The translations under genes were made by a program, and so were the position numbers. A DNA stretch of 41,378 nt from Planctomycetota bacterium (GTDB taxonomy: Bacteria > Planctomycetota > Brocadiia > Brocadiales > Bathyanammoxibiaceae). Of this stretch, positions 26,035-34,084 are shown piece after piece (position 1 is the stretch's first letter; every line of letters begins with the position of its first letter). The stretch is from assembly GCA_023261505.1 (NCBI GenBank), contig JAHFOV010000014.1:1-41378 (forward strand). The letters run 5' to 3'. The notes under the pieces were generated by a model. The model did not search any database, was not told the origin of the DNA, and saw only the letters and a list, made by a program, of their open reading frames with translations.

Positions 26035-27207
26035 TTCTTTCCGGGGGCTACCTATTGCATAGACGTAGTGGTCGTTAGCCCCAAAGTATACGGTACCGTC
26101 AGGGTCTATTGCTGGAGAGGATTCTATCCAGTCCTCGGTCTTAAAACTCCACATTAGCTGGCCCTCTGGGCTTAAGGCATAAAGCCTACCTACCCGTTGC
26201 CCACCTTCATCCAGTTCTCCAGTACCAAAATAAACTGAACCATCTACACCCAGGGCCGGGGAGGACTCAATCCAGCCCCCTGTCTTGTAGGACCACTTTA
26301 AGCTCCCCTTTGAACCCACAGCATAAAAATTCTTGTCGTAAGAGCCGAAGTACAGCGAGCCGTCTGAGCCAAGAGCTATGGAACTCTGAATAGCCTTTCC
26401 TGTCTGAATCCTCAACCTAACTTCACCTTCAGGTGTAAAACCATATACCCTGCCATTCTCAGAACCTATATAAACCTGCCCTTTGGAATCCACGGAAGGT
26501 GATGAAAAAGAGGAATAAATATCCCTACCGTAACGCCTAGTCCATTTAAGGCCCCCGTTGGTGTCAAATGCGAAAAGGAGTCCTACATTTGTACCGATAA
26601 AGACTGTGCCGTCCAGCCCCAGGCATGGGCTGGAGGTGATGGGGCTGCGTGTATCGTATTTCCAGAGGCCCTTCCCTTCGGCGCTAAGGCAGTAAAGTTT
26701 ACCATCGCTTGAACCGATATAGATAGTTCCCTCGGGACCAATAACAGGAGAAGAGAGTACGCTGTTACCTGTTTTGTAACCCCACAGTAGTTTGCCATCC
26801 GGCCTTAAGGCGTAAAGGTTGCCGTCTCTTGAGCCGATGTAAATATTACCGGCCTGGTCAATGGCAGGAGAGGAAGTTATACCCTTTTGTGCAGAAAAAA
26901 CCCACTTCTTCTGACCGTCTGGTGTGAGGGCATAAAGCTGACCATCCTCAGAACCTATATAGATAGTGCCATCTGCACTAATGGCAGGAGATGAGGTAAC
27001 TTTATCTGTTGTAAGAAATCGCCATTTAAGAGTTCCATCTTTTGCGCCTTGATAAATACTCTGGCCAGAATGCGAGGGATTATGCCTGAACATCGGCCAG
27101 GGGGCATCAGCCAGCGCCTCTCTGCCAGCAGTGTTGACCTGCCAAATCATAAATACTATAAAACTGACCAAAAAATACCTCAGTATGATATGGGAAGATC
27201 GTGTCAT
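26032..27207 (-). CDS. Secreted PQQ-like beta-propeller protein, paralog A
   Basis: A 391-residue exported protein made almost entirely of PQQ-like/BamB-type blades. A signal peptide (FLVSFIVFMIWQVNTAGREALA) is followed by WPMFRHNPSHSG and then roughly eight repeats of about 39 residues with the pattern SSPAI..DGTIYIGS.DG.LYAL.PDG...W. Such propellers act as scaffolds or cell-surface binding proteins; no dehydrogenase catalytic residues or heme motif are present, so enzyme function is not implied. AAGGA stands eight bases before the ATG. It lies 21 bases downstream of a close paralog on the same strand, clearly a tandem duplication. Confidence 0.88.
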   Translation of the reverse strand: MTRSSHIILRYFLVSFIVFMIWQVNTAGREALADAPWPMFRHNPSHSGQSIYQGAKDGTLKWRFLTTDKVTSSPAISADGTIYIGSEDGQLYALTPDGQKKWVFSAQKGITSSPAIDQAGNIYIGSRDGNLYALRPDGKLLWGYKTGNSVLSSPVIGPEGTIYIGSSDGKLYCLSAEGKGLWKYDTRSPITSSPCLGLDGTVFIGTNVGLLFAFDTNGGLKWTRRYGRDIYSSFSSPSVDSKGQVYIGSENGRVYGFTPEGEVRLRIQTGKAIQSSIALGSDGSLYFGSYDKNFYAVGSKGSLKWSYKTGGWIESSPALGVDGSVYFGTGELDEGGQRVGRLYALSPEGQLMWSFKTEDWIESSPAIDPDGTVYFGANDHYVYAIGSPRKE

Positions 27208-27228
27208 CAGTTATTTCCTTTTCCTCTA

Positions 27229-28404
27229 TTATTCCAGGGCATATAGCCCGTCGCTAGAACCTATGTAAAGTACTCCTTCTGGAGAAATAGCTGGGGAGGA
27301 ATGGATAGGCCCAGCGGTTGAGAAACTCCACCTAAGCTCTCCCCACCTCCCTATAACATAAATTCTACCATCCCATGAGCCCACATAGACGTTGCCTTCT
27401 GGGTCTACCACAGGGGAAGAGGTAATGGCCCCTGCCGTCTGATATTTCCAAAGAAGGGGTCCATCCTTACTTAGAGCGTAAAGACCACCATCGTTACAGC
27501 CAAAGTAAATGATGCCGTCTGCCCCGAGGGCAGGAGAAGAGTCAATCCATCCGCCTAAGGCGGATACCCTTCCCCTCCACTTCTCTTTCCCCTGAGGAGT
27601 GAGGGCAAAGAAAAATCCGCTACTTGAGCCAACATATATAATGCTTTCATCATCTATAGCCGGGGAAGAAGTTACTGCACCACCTGTGTTAAATTTCCAT
27701 CTTAATGCCCCCAATGGGCTGAGGGCGTAAAGGTATCCGTCATCAGAACCAAAAAATATTGTACCCTCAAGGTCAATGGCGGGAGAAGATTCTATATATT
27801 TCCTCGTAGTAAAGATCCACTTCACTTTTCCTGTACTATCTATGGAGTACAAATTATAGTTATCAGTACCAACATACAATCCACCATCTTGGTCTAAGGC
27901 GGGAGAGGAGGATACCCTTCCAGGTATCTGGGTCAGCCACTTCTGGTGGCCCTGGCCGTCCAGAGCAAGGAGCTTGCCTCCCCAGGAACAGCAATAAATA
28001 TCTCCTTTGGGTGTTAAGACTGGCGTTGAATATATCTTGTCTTCTATTGAGAAGCTCCACAGGAGAACTCCTTGGGGGTTGACCGCATAAAGTTTACCGT
28101 CCAAACAGCCGAAATAAATCGTTCCATCCTGACCTATCACTGGGGAGGAGTCCACAGGTTTGGGCGTCTTAAAATGCCATTTCAAGACCCCTTTAGAAGG
28201 GCCTGGGAAAGGGCTAAGGCCTGTACGCCTCTCATCATGGTGAAAAAAGGGCCAAGGAGACTCTTTTTGAGATAAGGCGGTATCGCCACCAGAGAGGGAT
28301 CCCTGGCTTAAACAAAGCATGCCAAAGAGTGTAAACAGGGTCACCGTGAATAGAATACAGGTAACGGGGAAACGTTTTTTTACCTGTCTCCTGTTTCCTG
28401 TCAC
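27229..28404 (-). CDS. Secreted PQQ-like beta-propeller protein, paralog B
   Basis: Tandem paralog of the downstream propeller gene with the same architecture: signal peptide (ILFTVTLFTLFGMLCLSQG), WPFFHHDERRTGLS, then about eight blades of the SSPAI.Q.DGTIYFG..DGKLYAV pattern. The track starts at a GTG at 28449; the GTG at 28404 has AAAGGA five bases upstream and gives a normal signal peptide (VTGNRRQVKKRF), so I prefer it. One blade carries an extra SALGG stretch encoded by the palindrome TCCGCCTAAGGCGGA. The sequence around the start also contains direct ACAGG-rich repeats. It diverges from the DUF1573 gene with about 90 bases between. Confidence 0.87.
   Translation of the reverse strand: MTGNRRQVKKRFPVTCILFTVTLFTLFGMLCLSQGSLSGGDTALSQKESPWPFFHHDERRTGLSPFPGPSKGVLKWHFKTPKPVDSSPVIGQDGTIYFGCLDGKLYAVNPQGVLLWSFSIEDKIYSTPVLTPKGDIYCCSWGGKLLALDGQGHQKWLTQIPGRVSSSPALDQDGGLYVGTDNYNLYSIDSTGKVKWIFTTRKYIESSPAIDLEGTIFFGSDDGYLYALSPLGALRWKFNTGGAVTSSPAIDDESIIYVGSSSGFFFALTPQGKEKWRGRVSALGGWIDSSPALGADGIIYFGCNDGGLYALSKDGPLLWKYQTAGAITSSPVVDPEGNVYVGSWDGRIYVIGRWGELRWSFSTAGPIHSSPAISPEGVLYIGSSDGLYALE
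27550..27567. repeat. Short palindromic word, copy 2, in a propeller gene
   Basis: TCCGCCT and AGGCGGA arms surround one base, followed by TAC. The segment GCCTAAGGCGGATAC matches 23465-23479 in reverse complement. It adds about five residues (SALGG) to one propeller blade without breaking the frame. Confidence 0.55.
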
Positions 28405-28492
28405 CCGTATCCTTTCTCCGGCTGCTAGCTTGACATATTGCTGAAGCACTGTAATATTTTATAGAGGTTTCTTTTAAGCGAATCTATTAGAC

Positions 28493-29524
28493 ATGAAAAA
28501 AGGCACATTTATTTCTAGGTATTATGTATATTATACAGTTCTTTTTTGCATAGGATACTACGGGACAGAGGGTTTATGCAACACCACTGCAGTCGGAGCT
28601 GACATAAATGGAGTCCCACGGCTGAGTGTCCCTGAGAGTTCCCATTCCTTTGGTCAGATATACCGTGGGGAGAAGGTCCAGCACCGCTTTTTACTGAAGA
28701 ACATCGGGGATGGAGAGCTAGAGATACGAAAGGTCAGGGCTTCCTGCGGGTGTACCGCGGCCGAACCCTCCCGAAAAATCGTTCCACCTGGAGGTGAGGC
28801 TTACATTGAGGCAACCTTTAATTCTCACAATTTTGTAGGTAAAGTAACCAAAACGGTGATGGTAGACACCAATGACCCGGCAGAACCTACCTACACCCTT
28901 ACCCTGGAGGCCTTAATCCTGGAGGAGGTGGTGGCCGATCCTTCCAGACTGATTCTTGGACAGATAAGGCAAGGAGAGGGAAAGAATATTAACGTAGTTG
29001 TAAAATCGCCCACGGGCTTGGACCTTAAGGTCCTTTCTGCCCAATCCTCTTCCAAGGCATTGCAGGTAGCCTCCACAGAGAAAGAGGCAGACGGCGTGTA
29101 TGCTGTAAAATTAGAGGTAAAAAAAGATTCTCCCATCGGCAGGTTCAGTGGAGACCTGGTAGTGCAGACTAACAGCCAGCGGCAACCCACTATTACTGTC
29201 CCTTTCTACGGAGAGGTTGTTAGCGACATAGCGGTCTTCCCCCTGCAGCTTTCTTTCGGTCTCGTCAAGAAAGGCACTGAAGCGGTAAGACTGGTTCTTG
29301 TTACCTTTTACAACCAGGAGGTCAAGCTGGCCAAGGTTGAGGTAGAATCTGAGGTTTTCAGCCTCCGCGAAAACTCGCAAAGTGAAGGGGGTTTTTGCCG
29401 TTTAGATATAGTCCTTAACAAAGAGGCCCCCGCAGGCAGGCTATCAGGGAACCTGAAGATTTATACGACAAGTAAGTCCCAACCGCTAATTACTATTCCC
29501 CTCTCTGCAACGGTAAAAGAATGA
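28493..29524 (+). CDS. Exported DUF1573 protein (ASH/Ig-like repeats)
   Basis: A 343-residue exported protein with an N-terminal hydrophobic segment (YYVYYTVLFCIGYYG) and three Ig-like modules. The first is a classic DUF1573 domain: SFGQIYRGEKVQHRFLLKN, then ASCGCTAAEPS and PPGGEAYIEATFNS. The CGC motif with neighbouring turns is the hallmark of this family. The later two modules (starting near residues 140 and 240) lack the CGC. The stop overlaps the next gene, an UshA-like cytochrome, by four bases, so the two products are made together and probably act on the outer side of the inner membrane. Function of DUF1573 is not established. Confidence 0.87.
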   Translation: MKKGTFISRYYVYYTVLFCIGYYGTEGLCNTTAVGADINGVPRLSVPESSHSFGQIYRGEKVQHRFLLKNIGDGELEIRKVRASCGCTAAEPSRKIVPPGGEAYIEATFNSHNFVGKVTKTVMVDTNDPAEPTYTLTLEALILEEVVADPSRLILGQIRQGEGKNINVVVKSPTGLDLKVLSAQSSSKALQVASTEKEADGVYAVKLEVKKDSPIGRFSGDLVVQTNSQRQPTITVPFYGEVVSDIAVFPLQLSFGLVKKGTEAVRLVLVTFYNQEVKLAKVEVESEVFSLRENSQSEGGFCRLDIVLNKEAPAGRLSGNLKIYTTSKSQPLITIPLSATVKE

Positions 29525-31191
29525 TGTTCTGGGTGTTCCTGCTCCTTAGCTGCTTCGTTGGTTCACTGCAAGCTCAGGATATGCCCTTCCAGCATTCTGT
29601 TATCGACACATCGCAGGAATTACAGAGGCATAATCCCCCTCAGTCCCCCTTTATTAAAGGGGGAAATAGGGGGATTATTAATATCTGTATTATCTTCAGC
29701 GGCGAGGAAAGGGGTTATCTAGAACCCTGCGGCTGCGCGAAGCCTTCATTGGGAGGTATAGCCAAGAGGCATACCTTCTTGAAATCTCTCCCTGAGCCAC
29801 GGGTGGCTGTAAGCCTTGGTGACCTGGCAGGTCATGACGGTACCACCACTGGCATCTTGAGACAGAAAGAGTTACAGGCAGAAACCCTCGCCCAGGCCCT
29901 GAAGATTATGAATTATTCTATACATAATCTTGGCGAGAGAGATTTAGAAATGGGATTGGATGTCCTGGCTTACCTCTTTCCTCCTGGAGCAGTTCCCCTG
30001 CTCTATTCAAATATCAAGCTTGCAAGCCCTTTTATTGAAGTAGTCCCTTATAAAATCCTTGAGGTAAGGGCAACCCTCGCGGTTGCCCAAGATAATGAGG
30101 CAGGGGCAAACCTTATGGAAAAAAATCGGACAGGGGAGAGCCCTGCCCCTACGTTGAAAATTGGATTCCTGGGAATCCTCTCCCCCACCCTCCTTGGGCC
30201 ACCACCTACGGGGGTGGAAATAACTCCACCTGCTGAGGCCCTTCCACCACTAATAAAAGAATTAAAAGATAAAGTAGATGTCCTGATACTCCTCTCCCAT
30301 GCCAGTATGGAAGAGTCACTTAGGCTAGCAAGGGATTTTCCCGAGTTTCATATTGTCGCCTCAGGACACGGGATAGACCATCCTATAACCGTAAAGGAGG
30401 GCAATACCTGGGTTGTTAATCCAGGCAATAAGGGTAAGCACTTGGTGTTGTACCGCTATAATCCACCTTTATCCCCCTTTGATAAAAATACTTCACCAAT
30501 ATCCCCCTTTTATAAAGGGGGAGAAAGGGGGATTAATGGCACGGGAGTAGTAGAGACTGTAACCCTGGACGAACGCTTTAATGACTCAGATACAATGCTC
30601 AACCTGCTTGATAATTATCAGCAGAGGCTCAAGGATGAGAATCTCCTCTGGCAAGTCGAAAAACTCCCCCTCCCTGAACAAACCAGCTATGTCGGTAGCA
30701 GCGCTTGTAAAGCATGTCACCCCGCCGTGTTCCAGCACTGGGGCTCAACCCTCCATGCCATGGCCTACGAAACATTGCTTAAGGTGGGGCGGGCCTTTGA
30801 TCCCGAGTGTGTGGCCTGCCACGTCGTAGGTCTCAATTACAGTACCGGCTTTCAATCCAGGGAGAAAAGCCCTGACCTTATAGGTGTAGGCTGTGAGGCC
30901 TGTCACGGTCCCGGTAGCCTCCATATCGGCAGCATTCATATGGACAGACCTTCTGGTCTGTCCAGTACCCAAATTCCCTCTCCCTCGATGGGAGAGGGTA
31001 GGGAGAGGGTGAAAGAGACAGACAGGTCTAAAGATTTGTCCCTGCAAAAGGACGGCTACGGCAAGGTCTATCCTGAAGACTGCCACGGATGCCATGACCC
31101 AGAACATAGCCCCCCTTTCAAATTCGAATCCTGCTGGGAAAGGATAAAACATCCAGTGGAAACCCCGATATACCCAAACGCAATTAAGTAG
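29521..31191 (+). CDS. UshA-like / tetraheme cytochrome c fusion with repeat insertions
   Basis: A 556-residue exported protein. A signal peptide (FWVFLLLSCFVGSLQA) is followed by a domain related to the UshA/metallophosphoesterase fold (FSGEERGYLEPCGCAKPSLG, VAVSLGDLAG, IHNLGERDLEMG, ILLSHASMEESLRLA, VASGHGIDHP). The usual metal ligands are partly changed, so catalysis is doubtful. The C-terminus has four CxxCH heme motifs at about residues 396, 430, 458 and 521 (CKACH, CVACH, CEACH, CHGCH), as in cytochrome c554-type modules. At least four palindromic repeats are embedded in frame (about residues 37-53, 183-210, 313-339 and 474-497), adding low-complexity peptides. Electron transfer in the periplasm is the likely role; the partner is unknown. 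Confidence 0.85.
   Translation: MMFWVFLLLSCFVGSLQAQDMPFQHSVIDTSQELQRHNPPQSPFIKGGNRGIINICIIFSGEERGYLEPCGCAKPSLGGIAKRHTFLKSLPEPRVAVSLGDLAGHDGTTTGILRQKELQAETLAQALKIMNYSIHNLGERDLEMGLDVLAYLFPPGAVPLLYSNIKLASPFIEVVPYKILEVRATLAVAQDNEAGANLMEKNRTGESPAPTLKIGFLGILSPTLLGPPPTGVEITPPAEALPPLIKELKDKVDVLILLSHASMEESLRLARDFPEFHIVASGHGIDHPITVKEGNTWVVNPGNKGKHLVLYRYNPPLSPFDKNTSPISPFYKGGERGINGTGVVETVTLDERFNDSDTMLNLLDNYQQRLKDENLLWQVEKLPLPEQTSYVGSSACKACHPAVFQHWGSTLHAMAYETLLKVGRAFDPECVACHVVGLNYSTGFQSREKSPDLIGVGCEACHGPGSLHIGSIHMDRPSGLSSTQIPSPSMGEGRERVKETDRSKDLSLQKDGYGKVYPEDCHGCHDPEHSPPFKFESCWERIKHPVETPIYPNAIK
29631..29677. repeat. In-frame palindromic repeat 1 in cytochrome gene
   Basis: Outer arms TAATCCCCCT/AGGGGGATTA enclose an inner palindrome TCCCCCTTTATTAAAGGGGGA. 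It encodes HNPPQSPFIKGGNRGII just after the signal peptide. Related sequences are at 30459-30536 and 31226-31265. Confidence 0.85.
30066..30150. repeat. In-frame palindromic repeats 2 in cytochrome gene
   Basis: GGGCAACC/GGTTGCCC (30068-30088) is followed by AGGGGCA at 30102 pairing with TGCCCCT at 30144, which encloses CAGGG/CCCTG. They encode the stretch ATLAVAQDNEAGANL to GESPAPT, which interrupts the metallophosphoesterase-like domain. Confidence 0.75.
30459..30536. repeat. In-frame palindromic repeat 3 in cytochrome gene
   Basis: A longer relative of repeat 1 with TAATCCACC and GGGGGATTA at its ends and TCCCCCTTTTATAAAGGGGGA inside. It encodes NPPLSPFDKN and SPFYKGGERGI. Part of the unit appears duplicated (two ATCCCCCTTT words). 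Confidence 0.8.
30942..31010. repeat. In-frame palindromic repeats 4 in cytochrome gene
   Basis: GGACAGACC/GGTCTGTCC (30942-30963) is followed by CCCTCTCCC/GGGAGAGGG (30976-30998) and GGGAGAGGGTGA. They encode MDRPSGLSS and PSPSMGEGRERVK between the third and fourth heme motifs. The CCCTCTCCC type is a common dispersed bacterial repeat. Confidence 0.75.
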
Positions 31192-31225
31192 ACAGTCGAG
31201 AGAATATAGTAGATAGGAGAAAAAT

Positions 31226-31265
31226 ATAATCCCCCTTAGTCCCCCTTTAGAAAAGAGGGATTATA
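31226..31265. repeat. Intergenic copy of the TAATCCCCCT palindrome
   Basis: ATAATCCCCCTTAGTCCCCC and GAGGGATTAT form an imperfect hairpin after the cytochrome stop. It belongs to the same family as the coding copies at 29631 and 30459, but lies outside a gene. Confidence 0.7.
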
Positions 31266-31393
31266 AAATTTGTGATTTATAAGCGCTTTGCCATTTCAGC
31301 AAAAAAATTTGAAATCCATAAAAAACTTGTTATATTGAATTTATGTTCAGAGGAATATTATCTAAGGGGGTACAACCTTCTAAAGAAAGTAAG

Positions 31394-32791
31394 ATGAACG
31401 CAGACGCCCTGGATGCCCTTTATAAGGCTCTAGGGAAAGAGAAGGTTATCACCAATATAGAGGATAGGATTTGTTACTCCCACGATGCCACTTCTATGGG
31501 AGTGGCCCTGCCACCCAGGCAAAAGGCCATTGCAGATGTGGTAATAAAGGCCTCCAGCACCGAGGAGGTCTCTGCTGTAATAAAGGTAGCTGATAAATAT
31601 ACCATCCCTGTATACCCCTGCGGGGCGCGTTCCGGGCTTTCTGGGGGTTCAGTACCTTTATATGGAGGTATTGTTCTGGATACTACAAGGATGAACCGTA
31701 TCCTGGAGATAAATCCTCAGGACCTCATGGCCACCGTGGAGCCAGGGGTTGTCAATAAGCGATTCCAGGATGAGGTAGCTAAATATAAACTATACTATCC
31801 GCCATTCCCTGGCAGTGCCGAATTTTCTACGTTAGGGGGAAATGTAGCCGAGTGTTCAGGTGGGATGGCAGGACTTAAGTACGGAGTTACAAGGGATTAC
31901 GTCCTTTCCCTGGAGGTGGTTTTGCCTGACGGCAGTGTGATAAATACCGGGCGCAGGACCTTGAGGAGTGTGGCAGGTTATGACCTTACCAGGCTATTCG
32001 TAGGCTCAGAGGGTACGCTGGGCGTATTCACTAAGATTACAGTAAAACTCATTCCACTACCAGAAAAAGTGGAGACCCTTTTGGCCTACTTCAAGGACCC
32101 TGAGGAGGCCGCAGATGCGGCTGATGCGATAATATTAGGGCAGCGGGTAATACCCAAGACACTGGAGTTTGTGGACTCCATTTGTATAAATTCTATAAGG
32201 GGCTATGGGGGCGTAGAGATTCCTCAAAAGGCTAAGGCCTTTCTCTTAATAGATGTGGATGGAAAAGAATCTGAGGTAGGGAAGGACCTCGCAGCTGTGG
32301 AAAGGGCTTGCAAAGAGAACGGGGCCTTCGAGATTATTGTGGCTAAGACAGCAAAAGAAAGTGAAGCCTTATGGGCTGTCAGGAAGTCAATCTCTCCTGC
32401 CCTCTTTAAGGTAGCAGGTAGGAAGCTCAACGAAGATATTTGTGTCCCCAGAAGTAAGATAAAAGAAATACTGAGAGAACTCTACTCCATCGGTGAGAGA
32501 TACTCCCTGGCTACCGCCTGTTTTGGCCATATAGGGGATGGCAACGTCCATGTGAATTTTCTATATGGCTTTGAAGAGGAAGACGAAAAGAAGGTGGGGG
32601 AGATGGTGCGGCACATGTTAAAAAAGGTAGTTTCCGTCGGGGGTACAATAACCGGGGAACATGGCGTAGGCATTGCCAAGGCAGAATTTTTACCTTTAGA
32701 GGTCCCCCCTCAAGAGCTCCAGTTCATGAAGTCCCTTAAGAACTTCCTGGACCCCAAGGGCATAATGAACCCTGGAAAGATTTTTATCTGA
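31394..32791 (+). CDS. FAD-linked oxidase, glycolate/D-lactate oxidase GlcD type
   Basis: A flavoprotein of the vanillyl-alcohol-oxidase fold that oxidises a 2-hydroxyacid such as glycolate or D-lactate. The FAD-binding domain has YPCGARSGLSGGSVP and ECSGGMAGLKYGVTRDYV; the C-terminal substrate domain has CFGHIGDGNVHVNFLY and GEHGVGIAK, standard for GlcD. The track begins at an ATG at 31343 with no ribosome site; the ATG at 31394 gives MNADALDALYKALG, aligned with family N-termini, so I prefer it. No glcF/Fe-S subunit or glcE lies next to it, so electrons may pass to an unlinked partner. Palindromes lie on both sides of the gene. Confidence 0.9.
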   Translation: MNADALDALYKALGKEKVITNIEDRICYSHDATSMGVALPPRQKAIADVVIKASSTEEVSAVIKVADKYTIPVYPCGARSGLSGGSVPLYGGIVLDTTRMNRILEINPQDLMATVEPGVVNKRFQDEVAKYKLYYPPFPGSAEFSTLGGNVAECSGGMAGLKYGVTRDYVLSLEVVLPDGSVINTGRRTLRSVAGYDLTRLFVGSEGTLGVFTKITVKLIPLPEKVETLLAYFKDPEEAADAADAIILGQRVIPKTLEFVDSICINSIRGYGGVEIPQKAKAFLLIDVDGKESEVGKDLAAVERACKENGAFEIIVAKTAKESEALWAVRKSISPALFKVAGRKLNEDICVPRSKIKEILRELYSIGERYSLATACFGHIGDGNVHVNFLYGFEEEDEKKVGEMVRHMLKKVVSVGGTITGEHGVGIAKAEFLPLEVPPQELQFMKSLKNFLDPKGIMNPGKIFI

Positions 32792-32805
32792 ATGCCAGAA
32801 AAATT

Positions 32806-32869
32806 GTAGGGGCGAACCTATATGTTCGCCCTGGTAATTTATTGGGCAGACACGTGGGTCTGCCCCTAC
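32806..32869. repeat. Composite REP-like palindrome after glcD-type gene
   Basis: Outer arms GTAGGGGC/GCCCCTAC enclose two hairpins, GGGCGAAC/GTTCGCCC and GGGCAGAC/GTCTGCCC. It lies between convergent genes, where it may also act as a transcription barrier, though no U-run follows. Confidence 0.7.
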
Positions 32870-32920
32870 GCGGCACAGGCCGAGCGACCGCAATCTAAAA
32901 TTGGTGCGGCCACAAAGCCT

Positions 32921-33697
32921 CTAGTCTGCAGAAGCCTCAGAGGCTAATTCTATCCTGATAATATCTGGAGGGGGAATATACTGGAAAGTAAAAACCTCTT
33001 CGCCCAGGCCTGGATGGTTCTCGTCTCCCCTTATTGACTTTTCAAGGCGTCTTTCAACCTCTGACTTGCTTAATTTTTTCCACCAGGAAGACTTCGGCCA
33101 TTGATTTCTGTCTGCGCCCGCCTGAGGCTGTTTCCCCTTTAAGGCCTTTTTAAGCCCCTTTTTATCCTTTAGCAAAGGCGGAAGATTCTGAAACTTTGAG
33201 AGGTCGGTGCGCACATATACTACCACCCCCCGGGAGCTAAGGTGAAGGTCACATATCCCATTGCAGGAGTAACTCACCCGATTGATGGTTAACTCTGCCA
33301 GGTCTGAGTCCTCGCACATCCCTACTCTCTTTCTAAAGGTCTCGCAAAGCCACTGCAGGGCCTCCAGCCTCCTGGTCTTCTTCCTGGCGAGGTAAAGAGC
33401 CTGGTGGTAATTAAAGGTCAGCTTAAGTCCGTCTGAGGTGGATAACCTTTCCCCATGTTCCAGCAGGATTAGTTCAGCCTGTTCTACTATCTTTTGATCT
33501 CCTAGCTTTCTGGCGGAGGAAAGGACATGGTGGACTGTGGACATCAGGTTATCCTCCCCCTCCATCCCCGGAGCTAACCCTTTTTCCCCAATCTTGCGAA
33601 TGTGATTGGAGCTGGTGCCATAAAAGAGAATAGGCGGGGTGGGGTTCTCTTTCCAGGTCTTTAACCAACTGTAACTGGGGTCAAAGGTGTCAGGCAT
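32921..33697 (-). CDS. Unassigned protein with possible ADP-ribosyltransferase-like fold
   Basis: A 258-residue soluble protein I cannot name. Near the start, PPILFYGTSSNHIRKIGEKG resembles the first conserved strand and helix of KptA/ART-fold proteins (hYHGT...I...GL), and the end FTFQYIPPPDIIRIEL resembles their last strand with the PP-hydrophobic turn. Between them lie about 180 residues that do not look like KptA: a helical section (about 45-135) with an HHVLSSARKLGDQKIVEQAELILLEHG segment, then a Lys/Gln-rich loop. The start has no good Shine-Dalgarno sequence. It follows the receiver gene by seven bases on the same strand, so it may be the output or a co-regulated partner of the kinase pathway. 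The fold proposal is tentative. Confidence 0.6.
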   Translation of the reverse strand: MPDTFDPSYSWLKTWKENPTPPILFYGTSSNHIRKIGEKGLAPGMEGEDNLMSTVHHVLSSARKLGDQKIVEQAELILLEHGERLSTSDGLKLTFNYHQALYLARKKTRRLEALQWLCETFRKRVGMCEDSDLAELTINRVSYSCNGICDLHLSSRGVVVYVRTDLSKFQNLPPLLKDKKGLKKALKGKQPQAGADRNQWPKSSWWKKLSKSEVERRLEKSIRGDENHPGLGEEVFTFQYIPPPDIIRIELASEASAD

Positions 33698-33703
33698 GAG
33701 GGA

Positions 33704-34084
33704 CTATTTGCCTAGCTTTTCTTGTACTACCCTTAGAAGTGTTTCCTTTGAAAAGGGTTTCTCCAAAAAGACCAGCCTTGGGTCAATTTCACGAAGATTG
33801 GGGTAATCCTTGGCAGAAAAACTGCTGGTAATGATAATGGGGATGTCGGCATACTCCGGTACCCTTTGCAGGTGGAGAAAGAGGGCATCTCCCATCATTG
33901 CCTCTAGCAGTATATCCAGAATGATAAGGTCGGGTTTCTGTTCTTCTAGCTTTTTCAGGGCCTCGGTACCATCATAAGCCTTTATAATACGATACCCCGT
34001 ATCTTCTAGCATCATGGAGAAGAGTTCCTGGAACTCCTCATCGTCCTCTACTATCAATATGGTCTTATTATCAGATTGGTTCAT
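33704..34084 (-). CDS. Stand-alone response regulator receiver protein
   Basis: A 126-residue CheY-like domain without an output domain. It shows the acidic pair in IVEDDEEF, the phosphoacceptor in LIILDILLEAMMG, the switch region IIITSS and the conserved lysine in EKPFSKETLL. Its start overlaps the end of the upstream histidine kinase by 14 bases, so they are translationally coupled and surely a pair. The next gene downstream (possible ART fold) begins seven bases after its stop. Confidence 0.94.
   Translation of the reverse strand: MNQSDNKTILIVEDDEEFQELFSMMLEDTGYRIIKAYDGTEALKKLEEQKPDLIILDILLEAMMGDALFLHLQRVPEYADIPIIITSSFSAKDYPNLREIDPRLVFLEKPFSKETLLRVVQEKLGK

Noticed and set aside
29631-31265. 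CRISPR-like array from repeated CCCCCT words
   Set aside because: The units are palindromic, unequal in length and unevenly spaced, with no constant repeat-spacer pattern and no cas genes.
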